From Desulfohalovibrio reitneri (GTDB lineage: Bacteria > Desulfobacterota > Desulfovibrionia > Desulfovibrionales > Desulfovibrionaceae), in contig NZ_JOMJ01000003.1 of NCBI RefSeq assembly GCF_000711295.1, positions 2,119,501 to 2,183,500 of the forward strand: a DNA stretch of 64,000 nt, in the 5' to 3' direction. This document shows, one piece after another, positions 1 through 9,688 of this stretch; the stretch's first letter is position 1; every line of letters begins with the position of its first letter. Both the position numbers and the translations under genes were made by a program. Below the pieces are notes generated by a model. The model worked only from the letters and a program-made list of their open reading frames with translations, was not told where the DNA came from and searched no databases.

Positions 1-57
1 GAAGAGATTTTCGGGCCGCTGCTGACCACACTGCGACAAACGGATTTCCTAGAGTGA
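1..57 (+). CDS. C-terminal end of an unidentified upstream gene (partial)
   Basis: Frame 1 is open from the window edge and ends in TGA at 55-57, giving 18 residues that end FLE. The GTG start of the next gene lies inside this stop (GTGA overlap), as at many junctions further along the polysaccharide operon, so this is probably the tail of another gene in that operon. Too little is present to name a family. Confidence 0.6.
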   Translation, partial: EEIFGPLLTTLRQTDFLE

Positions 58-1262
58 GCTATCTGATCTTTTGCTCCTTCGAAGTCGGCGGCTTCCCCTA
101 CAAAATGGCGGAATTGTTGAACCGGCTTGGCCACGAAACCTTCTACGTTTCGGTGGACGCCATCGCCTCGGGGCATGACTCCACCCGTTACCATTACGAT
201 GTGGGGGATGTTCTTTGGGACCTGAGTGGGCGCTTCGCGCACACACTCGACTCGCGGCCGGGCATCCGCAAACAGTTGAGGGAACTGGCCGGGGAACTGG
301 ACATCAAGGGCTGCCTGGCCACGGGCAATCTGTCCTATCTGCTGGCCGAGGCTGGCATACCATACCACTACTGGACGTACGGCTCGGACCTCGACCAGAA
401 CTGCTTCGACCCTGTGCACCATCCCTCCATACCCGCCTGGAAATGGCCCCTGCTTCGCCTGGGGTTCCGCTTTCGCACGCGCCGCAGGCAGCGCCGCTCC
501 TACCGTTTGGCGAGCCGGGTCATGTTCGCCCCGCACCAGAAACCGATGGCCTTGGACGTCTTTCCGGGAAGGGAACTGTTCTTTCTGCCGCACTTCCTTA
601 CGCCCATGCCCTACGAGCAATTGGCCGAATTCAAGCGGCGAGCCAAGGCAGAAATTTGTGCCAAGCTGGGCTGCGACCGGTACGTTTTCTCCGCCACCCG
701 ACACGAATGGGCGGGCTTTCTCAAGGAGTACAAAGACAACAAGCGCAACGACGTGCTCATCAGGGCGTTCGAGCGCTTCGTTCGTCTGGCGCCGGAGCAG
801 GACACCCGGCTAGTTCTGGTGGAAAAGGGTAACGACGTGGAGGAATCAAGGCGATTGATCGAGGAGTTGGGCATTGCCGGGCGCGTGGTTTGGGTCAAGC
901 CCATGCCCCGGGGTGAACTCGATGAATACTACGCCGGGGCGGATTTCTGCCTGGCCCAGTTCGGTACGCCCGTTTTCAGCTTCGCTGTGCTGGAGCCGCT
1001 GGCTAACGCCACCCCCTGCGTTTCCCATACCGACAGCGCCAACGACGTCCCCATCTACAAGAGCTTTCCGCCGATACACAACAGCGTCGACCCCGAGGAC
1101 ATCGCCAGGTACATGGCCGAGACATTGGCCACTCCCGGCAAGCGAGATGCCCTTGGCCGCGAGGCTTGGCAATGGATAGTGGACAACTGCTCGGAAGAAG
1201 TGTTCGCGGCCAGCTTCACGAACATGTTCCAAAGCCCTCCCAAGGGAATACTGAGACCGTAA
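54..1262 (+). CDS. Glycosyltransferase, GT-B fold (group 1 type)
   Basis: A 402-residue protein that probably transfers a sugar from a nucleotide donor to a growing surface glycan in the cytoplasm. The N-terminal half is a divergent acceptor domain. The C-terminal half has the pattern of a group 1 transferase: a KEYKDNKRNDVLIRAF segment, then LVLVEKG, then GRVVWVKPMPRGELDEYYAGAD, followed by a region rich in VLEPLANATPCVS. The GTG start at 54 overlaps the upstream stop and no better ATG lies nearby. Donor and acceptor cannot be told from sequence. The following gene starts about 100 bp later. Confidence 0.75.
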   Translation: MSYLIFCSFEVGGFPYKMAELLNRLGHETFYVSVDAIASGHDSTRYHYDVGDVLWDLSGRFAHTLDSRPGIRKQLRELAGELDIKGCLATGNLSYLLAEAGIPYHYWTYGSDLDQNCFDPVHHPSIPAWKWPLLRLGFRFRTRRRQRRSYRLASRVMFAPHQKPMALDVFPGRELFFLPHFLTPMPYEQLAEFKRRAKAEICAKLGCDRYVFSATRHEWAGFLKEYKDNKRNDVLIRAFERFVRLAPEQDTRLVLVEKGNDVEESRRLIEELGIAGRVVWVKPMPRGELDEYYAGADFCLAQFGTPVFSFAVLEPLANATPCVSHTDSANDVPIYKSFPPIHNSVDPEDIARYMAETLATPGKRDALGREAWQWIVDNCSEEVFAASFTNMFQSPPKGILRP

Positions 1263-1363
1263 CAAGCCATGAAGATGAGTAAACGAAGCCGGGGTCGGAG
1301 CATGTGCAGCCCCATGGGCAGCGCGCAGGCGGGGAGACCCGCGGATTGCGAGGGGCGGACATC

Positions 1364-3241
1364 ATGTGCGGCATAGCCGGGTTCACCGGCGAGCCGGACT
1401 CCCGGCTCCTCAATTCCATGTGCGCCTCCATCGTGCACCGGGGGCCGGACGACCAGGGGTGCTACCACGACGAACGCGTGTCCATCGGAATGCGCAGGCT
1501 GGCCATCGTGGACATCGAATCCGGCCAGCAGCCCATCGCCAACGAAGACGAGACCGTCTGGGCCGTGTTCAACGGGGAGATCTACAATTTCGAAGACTTG
1601 CGCCGCGGGCTGGTCGAGCGCGGGCACAAACTGCGCACTCACCACTCGGACACGGAGACCATCGTGCATCTGTACGAGGAGCACGGACCGGAGTGGGTCG
1701 AGCACGTCTGGGGCATGTTCGGGCTGGCCGTGTGGGACAAGCGGCGAGGACGGTTGTGCCTGTATCGCGACCGGCTTGGCAAAAAGCCGCTCTACTGGGC
1801 GCGTAGCGGCCGGGACATCGTCTTCGGCTCCGAGATCAAGTCGCTGCTCCTGCATCCCGGGGTCTCGAGGGAGCCCGACCCAACCGCGCTTTTCCAGTAC
1901 TTCGGGCTCAAGAACACCAGCGCCCCGCGCACGGCCTACCGCGACATCCGCCAGCTGGAGCCGGGCCAAATGCTCGTCTGGCAGGACGGTGAGATCGAGA
2001 TCAAGCGATGGTGGCGGGCCGATTTTTCACCGCTGGAGACTGTAACGGAGGAAGAGGCCGCCGCCGAGATTCGACGCCTTTTCGAGGACGCGGTCAGGCT
2101 GCGCATGAAGTGCGACGCTCCGTTCGGAGCCTACCTTTCCGGCGGCGTGGACTCGTCCGCGGTGGCCACCCTAATGAGCCGGTTTCACGACCGCCCGGTC
2201 AAGACCTTCTGCCTGGGCTACGAGGACGAGGCTGCCGGGCAGTTCAAGGGGAAGGCCAACGACATCCTCTTCGCCCGCCAGATGTCCGAACGCATCGACA
2301 GCGACCACCACGAGTTCATAATCAACTACGACCTGTTTGCGGAAAAACTTCCCGAGGTGCTGGCCGCGTTCGACGAGCCGTTCTCAGGCAGCATTTCCAC
2401 GTATTTCCTCTCCATTCTCATCAAAGAGCACGTGAAAGTGGCCGTGTCCGGGGACGGGGCGGACGAGTTGTTCGCCAGCTACCTGCCGCATCGAATGGCC
2501 TTCCCCATGCAGCGCCTGCTGGCCATGGGCGCCTGGCGGGACTGGGGCGACCTTTCGCCCGATGAACGGCAGGCCCTTGCACCGTTCGACAACCCGGACG
2601 GGTACGCTTTCCTCTCCTCCCGCGCCAACCCGGATGAAGCCGTCTGGCGTGACGCCCTGTCTGTCTTTCCACTGACAGAAAGAGAAAAGCTGCTCTCGCC
2701 GGACTTCCTGGACCAGATTCCCGAGGCGGAACGCAAGGACCCCTATGCGGAGCTCGCTGCGGCCCATACCGCGTCGGACGCGCTCAACCGGACGCTGGAA
2801 ACCGACCAGGCGGAGATTTTGCCCAATCAGGTCCTGCCCTTCGTGGACCGGCTCTCCATGGCCCACTCCGTTGAGGTCCGCTGCCCCTTTCTGGATCACA
2901 GGCTGGTTGAATATGTGAATCGGTTGCCCGGTCGGTTCAAGATCAGCCGCGGCGACGGGGGTTCCCCGACCAACAAGGCCATTCTCAAGCGCGCGGTGGC
3001 GGACCTGCTGCCGCCCGAGTTGGTCAACCGGCCCAAGGAGGGCTTTGTGCCTCCCATCTATTCGTGGATGCACGGGGGGCTGAAGCCGTTCATGCTGGAA
3101 TGTCTCGCAGACCTGCCCGCATCGATTTTCAATCGCGACTACCTGGACAGGTTGACGCGGGCCTTCGACCAAGGCGACGAATCCCTGAACGCCCGGGTCT
3201 GGAATCTGGTCTGCTTTTCGGTCTGGCTGCGTCACGCGTGA
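1364..3241 (+). CDS. Asparagine synthase-like glutamine amidotransferase (copy 1)
   Basis: This 625-residue enzyme has an N-terminal class II glutaminase domain and a C-terminal synthase domain. The start is placed at the ATG that makes Cys2 the nucleophile (MCGIAGF), not at the longer open frame upstream. The ATP-pyrophosphatase loop SGGVDSSAVATL and a SGDGADELF segment are visible. Family members activate a carboxylate with ATP and amidate it with ammonia from glutamine. Inside a polysaccharide operon the substrate may be a uronic acid rather than aspartate (inference). Two paralogues lie at 7787 and 14810. Confidence 0.88.
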   Translation: MCGIAGFTGEPDSRLLNSMCASIVHRGPDDQGCYHDERVSIGMRRLAIVDIESGQQPIANEDETVWAVFNGEIYNFEDLRRGLVERGHKLRTHHSDTETIVHLYEEHGPEWVEHVWGMFGLAVWDKRRGRLCLYRDRLGKKPLYWARSGRDIVFGSEIKSLLLHPGVSREPDPTALFQYFGLKNTSAPRTAYRDIRQLEPGQMLVWQDGEIEIKRWWRADFSPLETVTEEEAAAEIRRLFEDAVRLRMKCDAPFGAYLSGGVDSSAVATLMSRFHDRPVKTFCLGYEDEAAGQFKGKANDILFARQMSERIDSDHHEFIINYDLFAEKLPEVLAAFDEPFSGSISTYFLSILIKEHVKVAVSGDGADELFASYLPHRMAFPMQRLLAMGAWRDWGDLSPDERQALAPFDNPDGYAFLSSRANPDEAVWRDALSVFPLTEREKLLSPDFLDQIPEAERKDPYAELAAAHTASDALNRTLETDQAEILPNQVLPFVDRLSMAHSVEVRCPFLDHRLVEYVNRLPGRFKISRGDGGSPTNKAILKRAVADLLPPELVNRPKEGFVPPIYSWMHGGLKPFMLECLADLPASIFNRDYLDRLTRAFDQGDESLNARVWNLVCFSVWLRHA

Positions 3242-3266
3242 TGGCCGGGTAGGAGGATTTCACCGG

Positions 3267-3806
3267 ATGAATTCTGTGCTTTCCGATTCGAGCATACGGC
3301 TCGTGCCCATCGAACCCAGGCATCTGGAGCGCACCCGCGAGTGGGCCAACGATCCGGTGTTGAAACGATTGATACTCCGCGTCTCCCACGTTAGCGTGGC
3401 GGACCAGCAGGGCTGGTACGAGAACCTCCTGGCTGACGGAACCCGGGAGGTGTTCGCCATTGAAGATGCCGCCAGCGGAGAACACGTAGGAAATACAGGT
3501 TTTTATCACATTGACCGCCACCATGGCCGCGCGGAGTTCTGGATTCTGGTGGGAGACAGCTCCCGGTGGGGAAGCGGCCTTGGCTCCCGAGCCCTGGCGC
3601 TCATGCTGGATTTCGGATTCAACACGCTGGGCCTGCACAAGATATACCTGAACGTAGGCGCCGAGAACCACCGTGCGATCGCGCTGTACGAACGGTTCGG
3701 CTTCAAGGCCACCGGCCTGATGCCGGAACATTACCTCATAGAAAATCAACGGGTTGACGTTGCCCACATGACCCTTCTCCGGAGTGAATATGAGTCCCAA
3801 AAGTGA
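3267..3806 (+). CDS. GNAT acetyltransferase (RimJ/RimL or PseH-like)
   Basis: A 179-residue GNAT protein. It starts with the IRLVPIEPRHLERTREWAND pattern typical of the Acetyltransf_3 group. The acetyl-CoA site appears as SRWGSGLGSRAL, and NHRAIALYERFGFKATG is the usual C-terminal motif. Within a sugar cluster the likely substrate is an amino sugar nucleotide, by analogy with PseH (inference). A GGAGG box lies about 10 bp before the ATG. The next gene starts inside its 3' end. Confidence 0.75.
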   Translation: MNSVLSDSSIRLVPIEPRHLERTREWANDPVLKRLILRVSHVSVADQQGWYENLLADGTREVFAIEDAASGEHVGNTGFYHIDRHHGRAEFWILVGDSSRWGSGLGSRALALMLDFGFNTLGLHKIYLNVGAENHRAIALYERFGFKATGLMPEHYLIENQRVDVAHMTLLRSEYESQK

Positions 3807-4716
3807 CATCGCCAAGGCTGACCGCATTCAGGAAGCCGCCGAGTTTCCCAAGGTCCTGCTCATCGACAACTGCAACGCCTGCAACCTGCGCTGTTCCATG
3901 TGCGATCACCCGAACATGGACAAATACCGCAAGGTGCAGCTCATGGACATGGACCTGTACCGCAAGCTCATTGATGAAATCGCGGTGGAGAACCCTGACG
4001 CGCGAGTGTGGCAGATATTCTTCGGCGATCCGTTCATGTGCCGCGACATGCCGGAGCGCATCCGCTACGCCAAGGAAAAGGGCCTGACCGATGTGGTGCT
4101 CAACACCAACGGCGTGAAGATGAAGCCGGAGAAGGCGCGCGCCGTGATCGAAGCTGGCCTGGACGCCCTCTACTGCGGCATCGACGCGGCCACTGCTGAA
4201 ACATACGGCAAAATCCGAGTGGGCGGTGATTTCGACAAAGCGGTGGCCAACGTGCTTGCCTACCGCGACATCCTGCGTGAGATCGGCAAGCCCGGGCAGG
4301 AGCTGTACGTGCAGTTCGTTGAAGACGAACTCAATGAACACGAGGTGCAGGACTTCATCGATTTCTGGAACGCGGAAGGCGTGAACGTGAAGATCCGGCC
4401 GAAAGTCAGCTGGGCGGGGCTCGTGAACGCGAACAACCTGTCCGCCAACGAGGACGTGGACCGCAAGGCCTGTTACTGGCTGATGCAGACCATCAACATT
4501 TGCGCGGACGGCCGCGTCGCCTTGTGTTCAGTTGACGTACACTGCCGGGTTGACTGCGGTAGCGTGGTGGACAGGAGCATCAAGGACGTGTGGCAGTCCA
4601 CCCTGCGCGAATACCGCGCCATGCACCTTGAAGGGCGGTTCGACGAACTGCCCGACATGTGCAGCAATTGCTCGGACTGGCAATCCGGATACGCCTCCTT
4701 CAAGAAGACTGGGTAG
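3790..4716 (+). CDS. Radical SAM / SPASM domain protein
   Basis: A 308-residue radical SAM enzyme. The cluster motif CNLRCSMC (CxxxCxxC) lies near residue 35, with the barrel following. A C-terminal SPASM-like region has cysteines at CYWLMQ, ALCSVDVHC, VDCGS and CSNCSDW, which should bind an auxiliary 4Fe-4S cluster. The ATG at 3790 is chosen over an in-frame GTG at 3784 because a GGAG box sits 5-6 bp upstream of it. The gene overlaps the GNAT by 17 bp. The substrate is unknown; relatives in polysaccharide loci have been proposed to modify sugars or peptides. Confidence 0.82.
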   Translation: MSPKSDIAKADRIQEAAEFPKVLLIDNCNACNLRCSMCDHPNMDKYRKVQLMDMDLYRKLIDEIAVENPDARVWQIFFGDPFMCRDMPERIRYAKEKGLTDVVLNTNGVKMKPEKARAVIEAGLDALYCGIDAATAETYGKIRVGGDFDKAVANVLAYRDILREIGKPGQELYVQFVEDELNEHEVQDFIDFWNAEGVNVKIRPKVSWAGLVNANNLSANEDVDRKACYWLMQTINICADGRVALCSVDVHCRVDCGSVVDRSIKDVWQSTLREYRAMHLEGRFDELPDMCSNCSDWQSGYASFKKTG

Positions 4717-4850
4717 GTGGCTGGCAAAGCTCTGGGGCTAACGCGCCATCCCTGCGGAAAGAGTGGTTTCGGGGCTGGCGTGGCGACGCGTTGCCGCTGC
4801 AACGGGCGTAACTTGCGAACATCCAATGAGGATTCAGGAACAGGGTGGGA

Positions 4851-5591
4851 ATGAGCAGGCAGCACGGCAGCCAGCCCCAAGAAAAGGTCGTCGGCATTCT
4901 GCAGCCCAGCTACCTGCCGTGGCTGGGATACTTCGAGCAGATGAACCGCTCGGATGTGTTCGTGCACTACGACGATACGCAGTACGAAAAGGGCAGCTGG
5001 CGCAACCGCAACCGCATCAAGACGCCGGGCGGCCCCCAGTGGCTTACCGTGCCGGTCATTACGAAAGGCAAGGGCGCCCAGCTGCTCACGGAAGTGCGAA
5101 TCAACAACGCCACGCCGTGGGCGGACAAGCATGTGAAAACCATCCGGCAGCATTACGCCAAGGCCCAGTACTTCGAGCGCTATGCGGAACCGTTGTTCGA
5201 AATGTTGGGCCGCCGCTGGGAGTTGCTGCTGGATCTGAACATGTCCGTGCTCTCGTGGTTGCAAAGCGAGCTCGGCATCCGCACCGAGTGCGTGCTCTCC
5301 AGCGAACTGGGCATCGAGGGCGCGTCCACGCAGCGGCTGATCCGGATTCTGCGCCATTTCGGGGCCACCGAATTCTACGAGGGCTCGGCGGGGCGCAACT
5401 ACATTGATGATTCGGAATTTGAAAGGGAGGAAATCCGGGTCCGCTACCAGGATTACGAGCACCCGGTATATGACCAGTTACACGGAGATTTCACGCCGTA
5501 TCTTTCCGTGCTGGACCTTCTCATGAACCACGGGCCGGAGAGCCTTTCCATCCTCTCCTCCACAGATTCGGCAACAAAGGACACAGCGTAA
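4851..5591 (+). CDS. WbqC-like family protein
   Basis: A 246-residue protein with the WbqC signature near its N-terminus: GILQPSYLPWLGYFEQM, then VHYDDTQYEKGSWRNRNRIK. The family is common in O-antigen and capsule loci, but its biochemical role is not settled. The ATG at 4851 is preferred over the in-frame GTG at 4845 because GGTGGGA lies directly before it. The 134 bp upstream hold no recognisable gene. The stop codon overlaps the start of the next gene (TAATG), which suggests translational coupling. Confidence 0.82.
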   Translation: MSRQHGSQPQEKVVGILQPSYLPWLGYFEQMNRSDVFVHYDDTQYEKGSWRNRNRIKTPGGPQWLTVPVITKGKGAQLLTEVRINNATPWADKHVKTIRQHYAKAQYFERYAEPLFEMLGRRWELLLDLNMSVLSWLQSELGIRTECVLSSELGIEGASTQRLIRILRHFGATEFYEGSAGRNYIDDSEFEREEIRVRYQDYEHPVYDQLHGDFTPYLSVLDLLMNHGPESLSILSSTDSATKDTA

Positions 5592-6628
5592 TGAAAACCA
5601 TCCTCATAACCGGCGGGGCCGGGTTCATCGGCTCCAATTTCGCCCACTACATCTACGAGAAATATCCCGACTACAGAATCCTGGTCCTTGATGCGCTCAC
5701 CTATGCGGGTTCCGTGGAAAACCTGCCTGTGGACATCTGCAAGGAATTCGACAACGGTCGCTTCCAGTTCTGGAACGGCAACGTGCTAAACGCCGAGTTG
5801 GTGGGCACCCTGGTCGCCGAAAGCGACTACATTGTCCATTTCGCGGCGGAAAGCCATGTGACTCGTTCCATTTACGACAACAAGCTGTTCTTCGAGACAG
5901 ACGTGCTGGGCACGCAGGCCATCGCCAACGCGGTCTGCAAGTACCAGGACAAGGTGGAGCGGTTCATCCACATCTCCACCAGCGAGGTGTACGGCACCGC
6001 AGAATCTGGAGCCATGGACGAGGAGCACCCCCTCAATCCCATGAGCCCTTACGCCGCGGCCAAGGCCGGGGCGGACAGGCTGGTGTACTCCTACTGGTCC
6101 ACCTACAACATCCCCGCCGTCATTATCCGCCCCTTCAACAACTACGGCGCGCGGCAGCACCTGGAAAAGGTCATCCCCCGCTTCGTCACTTCCGTGATTC
6201 TGGACGAAAAGCTGCGTGTTCACGGCGACGGCCAGTCCTCCCGCGATTTCATCCATACGGACGACACCTGCAGGGCCATCGACATGGCCTTGCACGCTCC
6301 GCAGGATAAGGTGGTCGGCGAGGTGTTCAACGTTGGCAGCGGCCAGCACCGCTCCATCCTCTCCATCGCCCAGGACATCACCTCTATCATGTGCACGGAC
6401 AAGCAGTGCTGGGTGCATGTGGGGAACAGGCCGGGCCAGGTCATGCGCCATACCTGCGATTACGGCAAGATCAAGGACGTGCTGGGCTGGGAACCGTGCG
6501 TGGACTGGGACGAGGGCCTCAAGAGGGTGATCCGCTGGTATTCGGAAAACGAGGAGTGGTGGCGGAAAATGTTGTGGATGCGGGGGATTCCCATTATCAC
6601 CGCTGAAGGCAAGAAAGAGCTGCACTAA
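5591..6628 (+). CDS. NAD-dependent sugar-nucleotide dehydratase (RmlB-like)
   Basis: A 345-residue extended short-chain dehydrogenase/reductase. The NAD site GGAGFIGSNF is at the N-terminus, HISTSEVYG carries the catalytic Thr-Ser region, and SPYAAAKAGAD holds the YxxxK pair. The segment NNYGARQHLEKVIPRF is typical of dTDP-glucose 4,6-dehydratase-like enzymes. It probably converts an NDP-hexose to the 4-keto-6-deoxy form, which the aminotransferase encoded next could use. The true donor nucleotide is not certain, so no symbol is given. Confidence 0.82.
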   Translation: MKTILITGGAGFIGSNFAHYIYEKYPDYRILVLDALTYAGSVENLPVDICKEFDNGRFQFWNGNVLNAELVGTLVAESDYIVHFAAESHVTRSIYDNKLFFETDVLGTQAIANAVCKYQDKVERFIHISTSEVYGTAESGAMDEEHPLNPMSPYAAAKAGADRLVYSYWSTYNIPAVIIRPFNNYGARQHLEKVIPRFVTSVILDEKLRVHGDGQSSRDFIHTDDTCRAIDMALHAPQDKVVGEVFNVGSGQHRSILSIAQDITSIMCTDKQCWVHVGNRPGQVMRHTCDYGKIKDVLGWEPCVDWDEGLKRVIRWYSENEEWWRKMLWMRGIPIITAEGKKELH

Positions 6629-6638
6629 CGGCGTCCGT

Positions 6639-7772
6639 ATGCAGGTCGAATTCTACCGCCACAATCTCGATGAGACCGACCGCGCCAATGCGCGGCGGGT
6701 ACTCGAGTCCGTGTTCCTCACCACCGGGCCGGTGTGCGGCGAGTTCGAAAAACGCTTCGCGGAGTACACCGGCTTAGAGCACGCGGTGGCCCTGAACTCA
6801 TGCACGGACGCACTGCACTTGGCACTGCTGGCCTTGGGAATCGGGCCGGGCGACGAGGTCATCACCACACCGATGACGTTCATCGCCTCGGCCACGGCCA
6901 TTCTGCATGCCGGGGCCACACCCGTTTTGGCGGACGTGAATCCGGCCACCGGCTGCCTGGACCCCGACCGGGTCAGGGAGGCGGTGACACCGAATACCCG
7001 CGCCATCCTGCCTGTGCACCTATACGGCACCATGTGCGACATGCCGGCCCTGCGGGAGATCGCCGACCGGCATGGCCTGGCCATCGTGGAGGATGCTGCC
7101 CACTGCGTGGCCAGTTCCCGCGGCGGCGTGTACGTTGGCGAGTTGGGCGACTGCGCCTGCTACAGCTTCTACGCCACCAAGAACCTGACCTGCGGCGAGG
7201 GCGGCGCCCTGGCCACGAACAATGGCGAACTCGCCGAACAAGTGCGGCTGCTGCGGCAGCACGGCATGAACAAAGAGGCAAGCGACCGCTACCACGGTAC
7301 CTACCAGCACTGGGACATGATCGAGTTGGGCTACAAGGCCAATCTCGATGACATCCGCGCTTCCCTGATGGTGGATCAAATCACCAGGCTGGACGAAATG
7401 CAGGCCGAACGAAAGCGCCTGCACGGGGTCTACAGCGAGGCCCTGGCGGGCTTGCTGGACGCTGGGCTTGTCGAGCTGCCGGAACTCAGAGGTGAGCCGT
7501 CTCACCACCTGTTCACCGTCCTCGTCCCGGAGAACATGCGGGACGAACTGCTGACACACATGGGGGCCAACGGCGTGGGCGTGGCCGTGAACTACCGAGC
7601 CATCCATACGCTTACTTGGTTCCGGGAGAACCTCAAGCACGAGCCCGAAGACTTCCCCCATGCCTGCTCCATTGGGCGGCGCACCATGAGCTTGCCATTT
7701 TACCCTGGGCTCACGGACGAGCAAGTGGCTTACGTGGTCCGGGTGCTCGCCGGGAAATTCGGCAAAGGCTGA
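6639..7772 (+). CDS. DegT/DnrJ/EryC1/StrS sugar aminotransferase
   Basis: A 377-residue PLP enzyme that should transaminate a keto sugar nucleotide. Visible motifs are LNSCTDALHLALLALGIGPGDEV in the N-terminal part, VEDAAHCVAS holding the PLP-ring aspartate, and CYSFYATKNLTCGEGG holding the Schiff-base lysine. It starts 10 bp after the dehydratase, so a 4-keto-6-deoxy product is the obvious substrate (inference from context). A second DegT protein at 12513 belongs to the Wlb-like set. Confidence 0.85.
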   Translation: MQVEFYRHNLDETDRANARRVLESVFLTTGPVCGEFEKRFAEYTGLEHAVALNSCTDALHLALLALGIGPGDEVITTPMTFIASATAILHAGATPVLADVNPATGCLDPDRVREAVTPNTRAILPVHLYGTMCDMPALREIADRHGLAIVEDAAHCVASSRGGVYVGELGDCACYSFYATKNLTCGEGGALATNNGELAEQVRLLRQHGMNKEASDRYHGTYQHWDMIELGYKANLDDIRASLMVDQITRLDEMQAERKRLHGVYSEALAGLLDAGLVELPELRGEPSHHLFTVLVPENMRDELLTHMGANGVGVAVNYRAIHTLTWFRENLKHEPEDFPHACSIGRRTMSLPFYPGLTDEQVAYVVRVLAGKFGKG

Positions 7773-7786
7773 CGTGCCGTCCTCCC

Positions 7787-9688
7787 ATGTGTGGCATAAC
7801 CGGCATACTCACCCCCTCACCCCGCTCAAGGGACGGGTTGCGGGAACGGGCGCGGTCCATGGCCGCGACCCTGGCGCACCGGGGGCCGGACGGCTCCGGG
7901 GTGTGGGTGGACGCGGCCGGATGCCTGGCGCTGGGGCAGCGGCGGTTGGCTGTCATCGACCTCTCCCCGCAGGGTGCGCAGCCCATGGTCTCGGCCTGCG
8001 GCGGCCACGTCATCGCCTACAACGGGGAAATCTACAACCACCGCGAAATCCGGGTCGAGCTGGAAAGTCTGGGCCACGCTTTCAGGGGCCATTCCGACAC
8101 CGAGGTCCTGCTGGCGGCAATCGCCCAGTGGGGGGTGGAGGAGGCGGTCAAGCGCTGCGTGGGCATGTTCGCCTTCGCGGCCTGGGATGCGGCCGCGCGC
8201 GAGCTGCACCTGGTGCGGGACCGGCTGGGCATCAAGCCGCTTTACGCCGGGTTCGCCGGGGACGACCTGGTGTTCGGCTCCGAACTGAAGGCGCTCACGG
8301 CGCACCCCGGATTCGACACGGCCCTGGACCCGAACGCCCTGGCTCTCTACTTCCGGCACAACTACATCCCCGCGCCCCATTCCATCTACTCCGCCGCCTG
8401 GAAGCTCCGCCCGGGCACCATCCGCACGTTCCGGCTGGCGGACGGCGGTCTGCGCGACATGGGGGAAACCGCGTACTGGTCAGCGCGGGCGGTCTGGGAC
8501 GCCGGGCTGGCCGCGCCCTTTGGGGGCACGGAGGAGGAGGCGGCCGACAGGCTGGAGGCCATACTCACCGATGCCGTTGGTCTGCGCATGATAGCGGACG
8601 TGCCCCTGGGCGCCTTCCTTTCGGGCGGCATCGATTCCTCTGCCGTGGCCGCGCTCATGCAGAAGCAAAGCCAGCGGCCGGTGAATACGTACTCCATCGG
8701 TTTCGCCGAGCGAGAGTACGACGAGGCCGAGCGGGCAGCGGCCGTGGCCAGGCATCTGGGCACGGACCACACGGAACTCACCTGCTCCCCTTCGGACCTG
8801 CTCGACGTGGTGCCGCGCATCCCCGAGCATTGGGACGAGCCCTTTTCCGACTCCTCCCAGGTACCCACGTACATGGTCTGCAAGCTGGCGCGCAAGCACG
8901 TAACCGTCTGCCTTTCCGGCGATGGTGGGGACGAGCTCTTCGCCGGATACGAGCGCTACGCCGCCCTGAAGCTCTGGAACCGCATGACTGCCATTCCCGG
9001 GAGCCTTCGCCTCGCAGCCTCTCTGCTCGGCCCGGCCCTGGGTCGGGACAGCCGCCTTGCCTCCCGCCTAGACTGTCTGGGATCACGGGATTTTCGAGCC
9101 TTCTACAAGCATCTCGTGTCGCACACCAAGCATCCCGAGCGATTGGTACGGAGCGGCCGTGAGCCGACCACAGTTCTTACGGACGAAGGCGAGGACTGGC
9201 GGGCGCTGGGTGACCCGGTGCGGGCCATGCAATACTGGGACCTCGCCACCTACCTGCCTGACGACATCCTGGCCAAGGTGGACCGGGCCTCCATGGCGGT
9301 TTCCCTGGAGGTCCGGGTGCCGCTGCTTGATCACCGGGTGGTGGAGTTCGCCGCCAGCCTGCCGCCGGCCATGCGTCCGGTTCCGCCCAGGGGCAAGCGC
9401 ATTCTGCGCAAGGTGCTGTACCGCCACGTCCCGCCGGAACTGGTGGACAGGCCCAAGATGGGCTTCGGCGTGCCCATTGCTGACTGGCTCCGCAACGAAC
9501 TCAAGGAATGGGCCGGAGACCTGCTGAACCCCACAGCCATTCGCGGGCAGGGGCTCATCGACCCATGCCAGGTGGAGCGCTGGTGGAATGAACACCAGTC
9601 CGGCAAGGCCGACCGCGCCTATTATCTGTGGGACGTGCTCATGCTGCAGGCTTGGCTTGACCAGCGGGCGGGGGAGGCGCGGCCGTGA
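7787..9688 (+). CDS. Asparagine synthase-like glutamine amidotransferase (copy 2)
   Basis: A 633-residue protein with glutaminase and synthase domains. The start is the ATG at 7787, which exposes Cys2 (MCGITGI); the open frame runs further upstream into the aminotransferase but that part has no family similarity. The PP-loop FLSGGIDSSAVAALM and the CLSGDGGDELFAGYERY segment are intact. It lies 14 bp after the aminotransferase and its stop overlaps the next gene. As for the other two copies, amidation of a uronic acid is suggested by context only. Confidence 0.88.
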   Translation: MCGITGILTPSPRSRDGLRERARSMAATLAHRGPDGSGVWVDAAGCLALGQRRLAVIDLSPQGAQPMVSACGGHVIAYNGEIYNHREIRVELESLGHAFRGHSDTEVLLAAIAQWGVEEAVKRCVGMFAFAAWDAAARELHLVRDRLGIKPLYAGFAGDDLVFGSELKALTAHPGFDTALDPNALALYFRHNYIPAPHSIYSAAWKLRPGTIRTFRLADGGLRDMGETAYWSARAVWDAGLAAPFGGTEEEAADRLEAILTDAVGLRMIADVPLGAFLSGGIDSSAVAALMQKQSQRPVNTYSIGFAEREYDEAERAAAVARHLGTDHTELTCSPSDLLDVVPRIPEHWDEPFSDSSQVPTYMVCKLARKHVTVCLSGDGGDELFAGYERYAALKLWNRMTAIPGSLRLAASLLGPALGRDSRLASRLDCLGSRDFRAFYKHLVSHTKHPERLVRSGREPTTVLTDEGEDWRALGDPVRAMQYWDLATYLPDDILAKVDRASMAVSLEVRVPLLDHRVVEFAASLPPAMRPVPPRGKRILRKVLYRHVPPELVDRPKMGFGVPIADWLRNELKEWAGDLLNPTAIRGQGLIDPCQVERWWNEHQSGKADRAYYLWDVLMLQAWLDQRAGEARP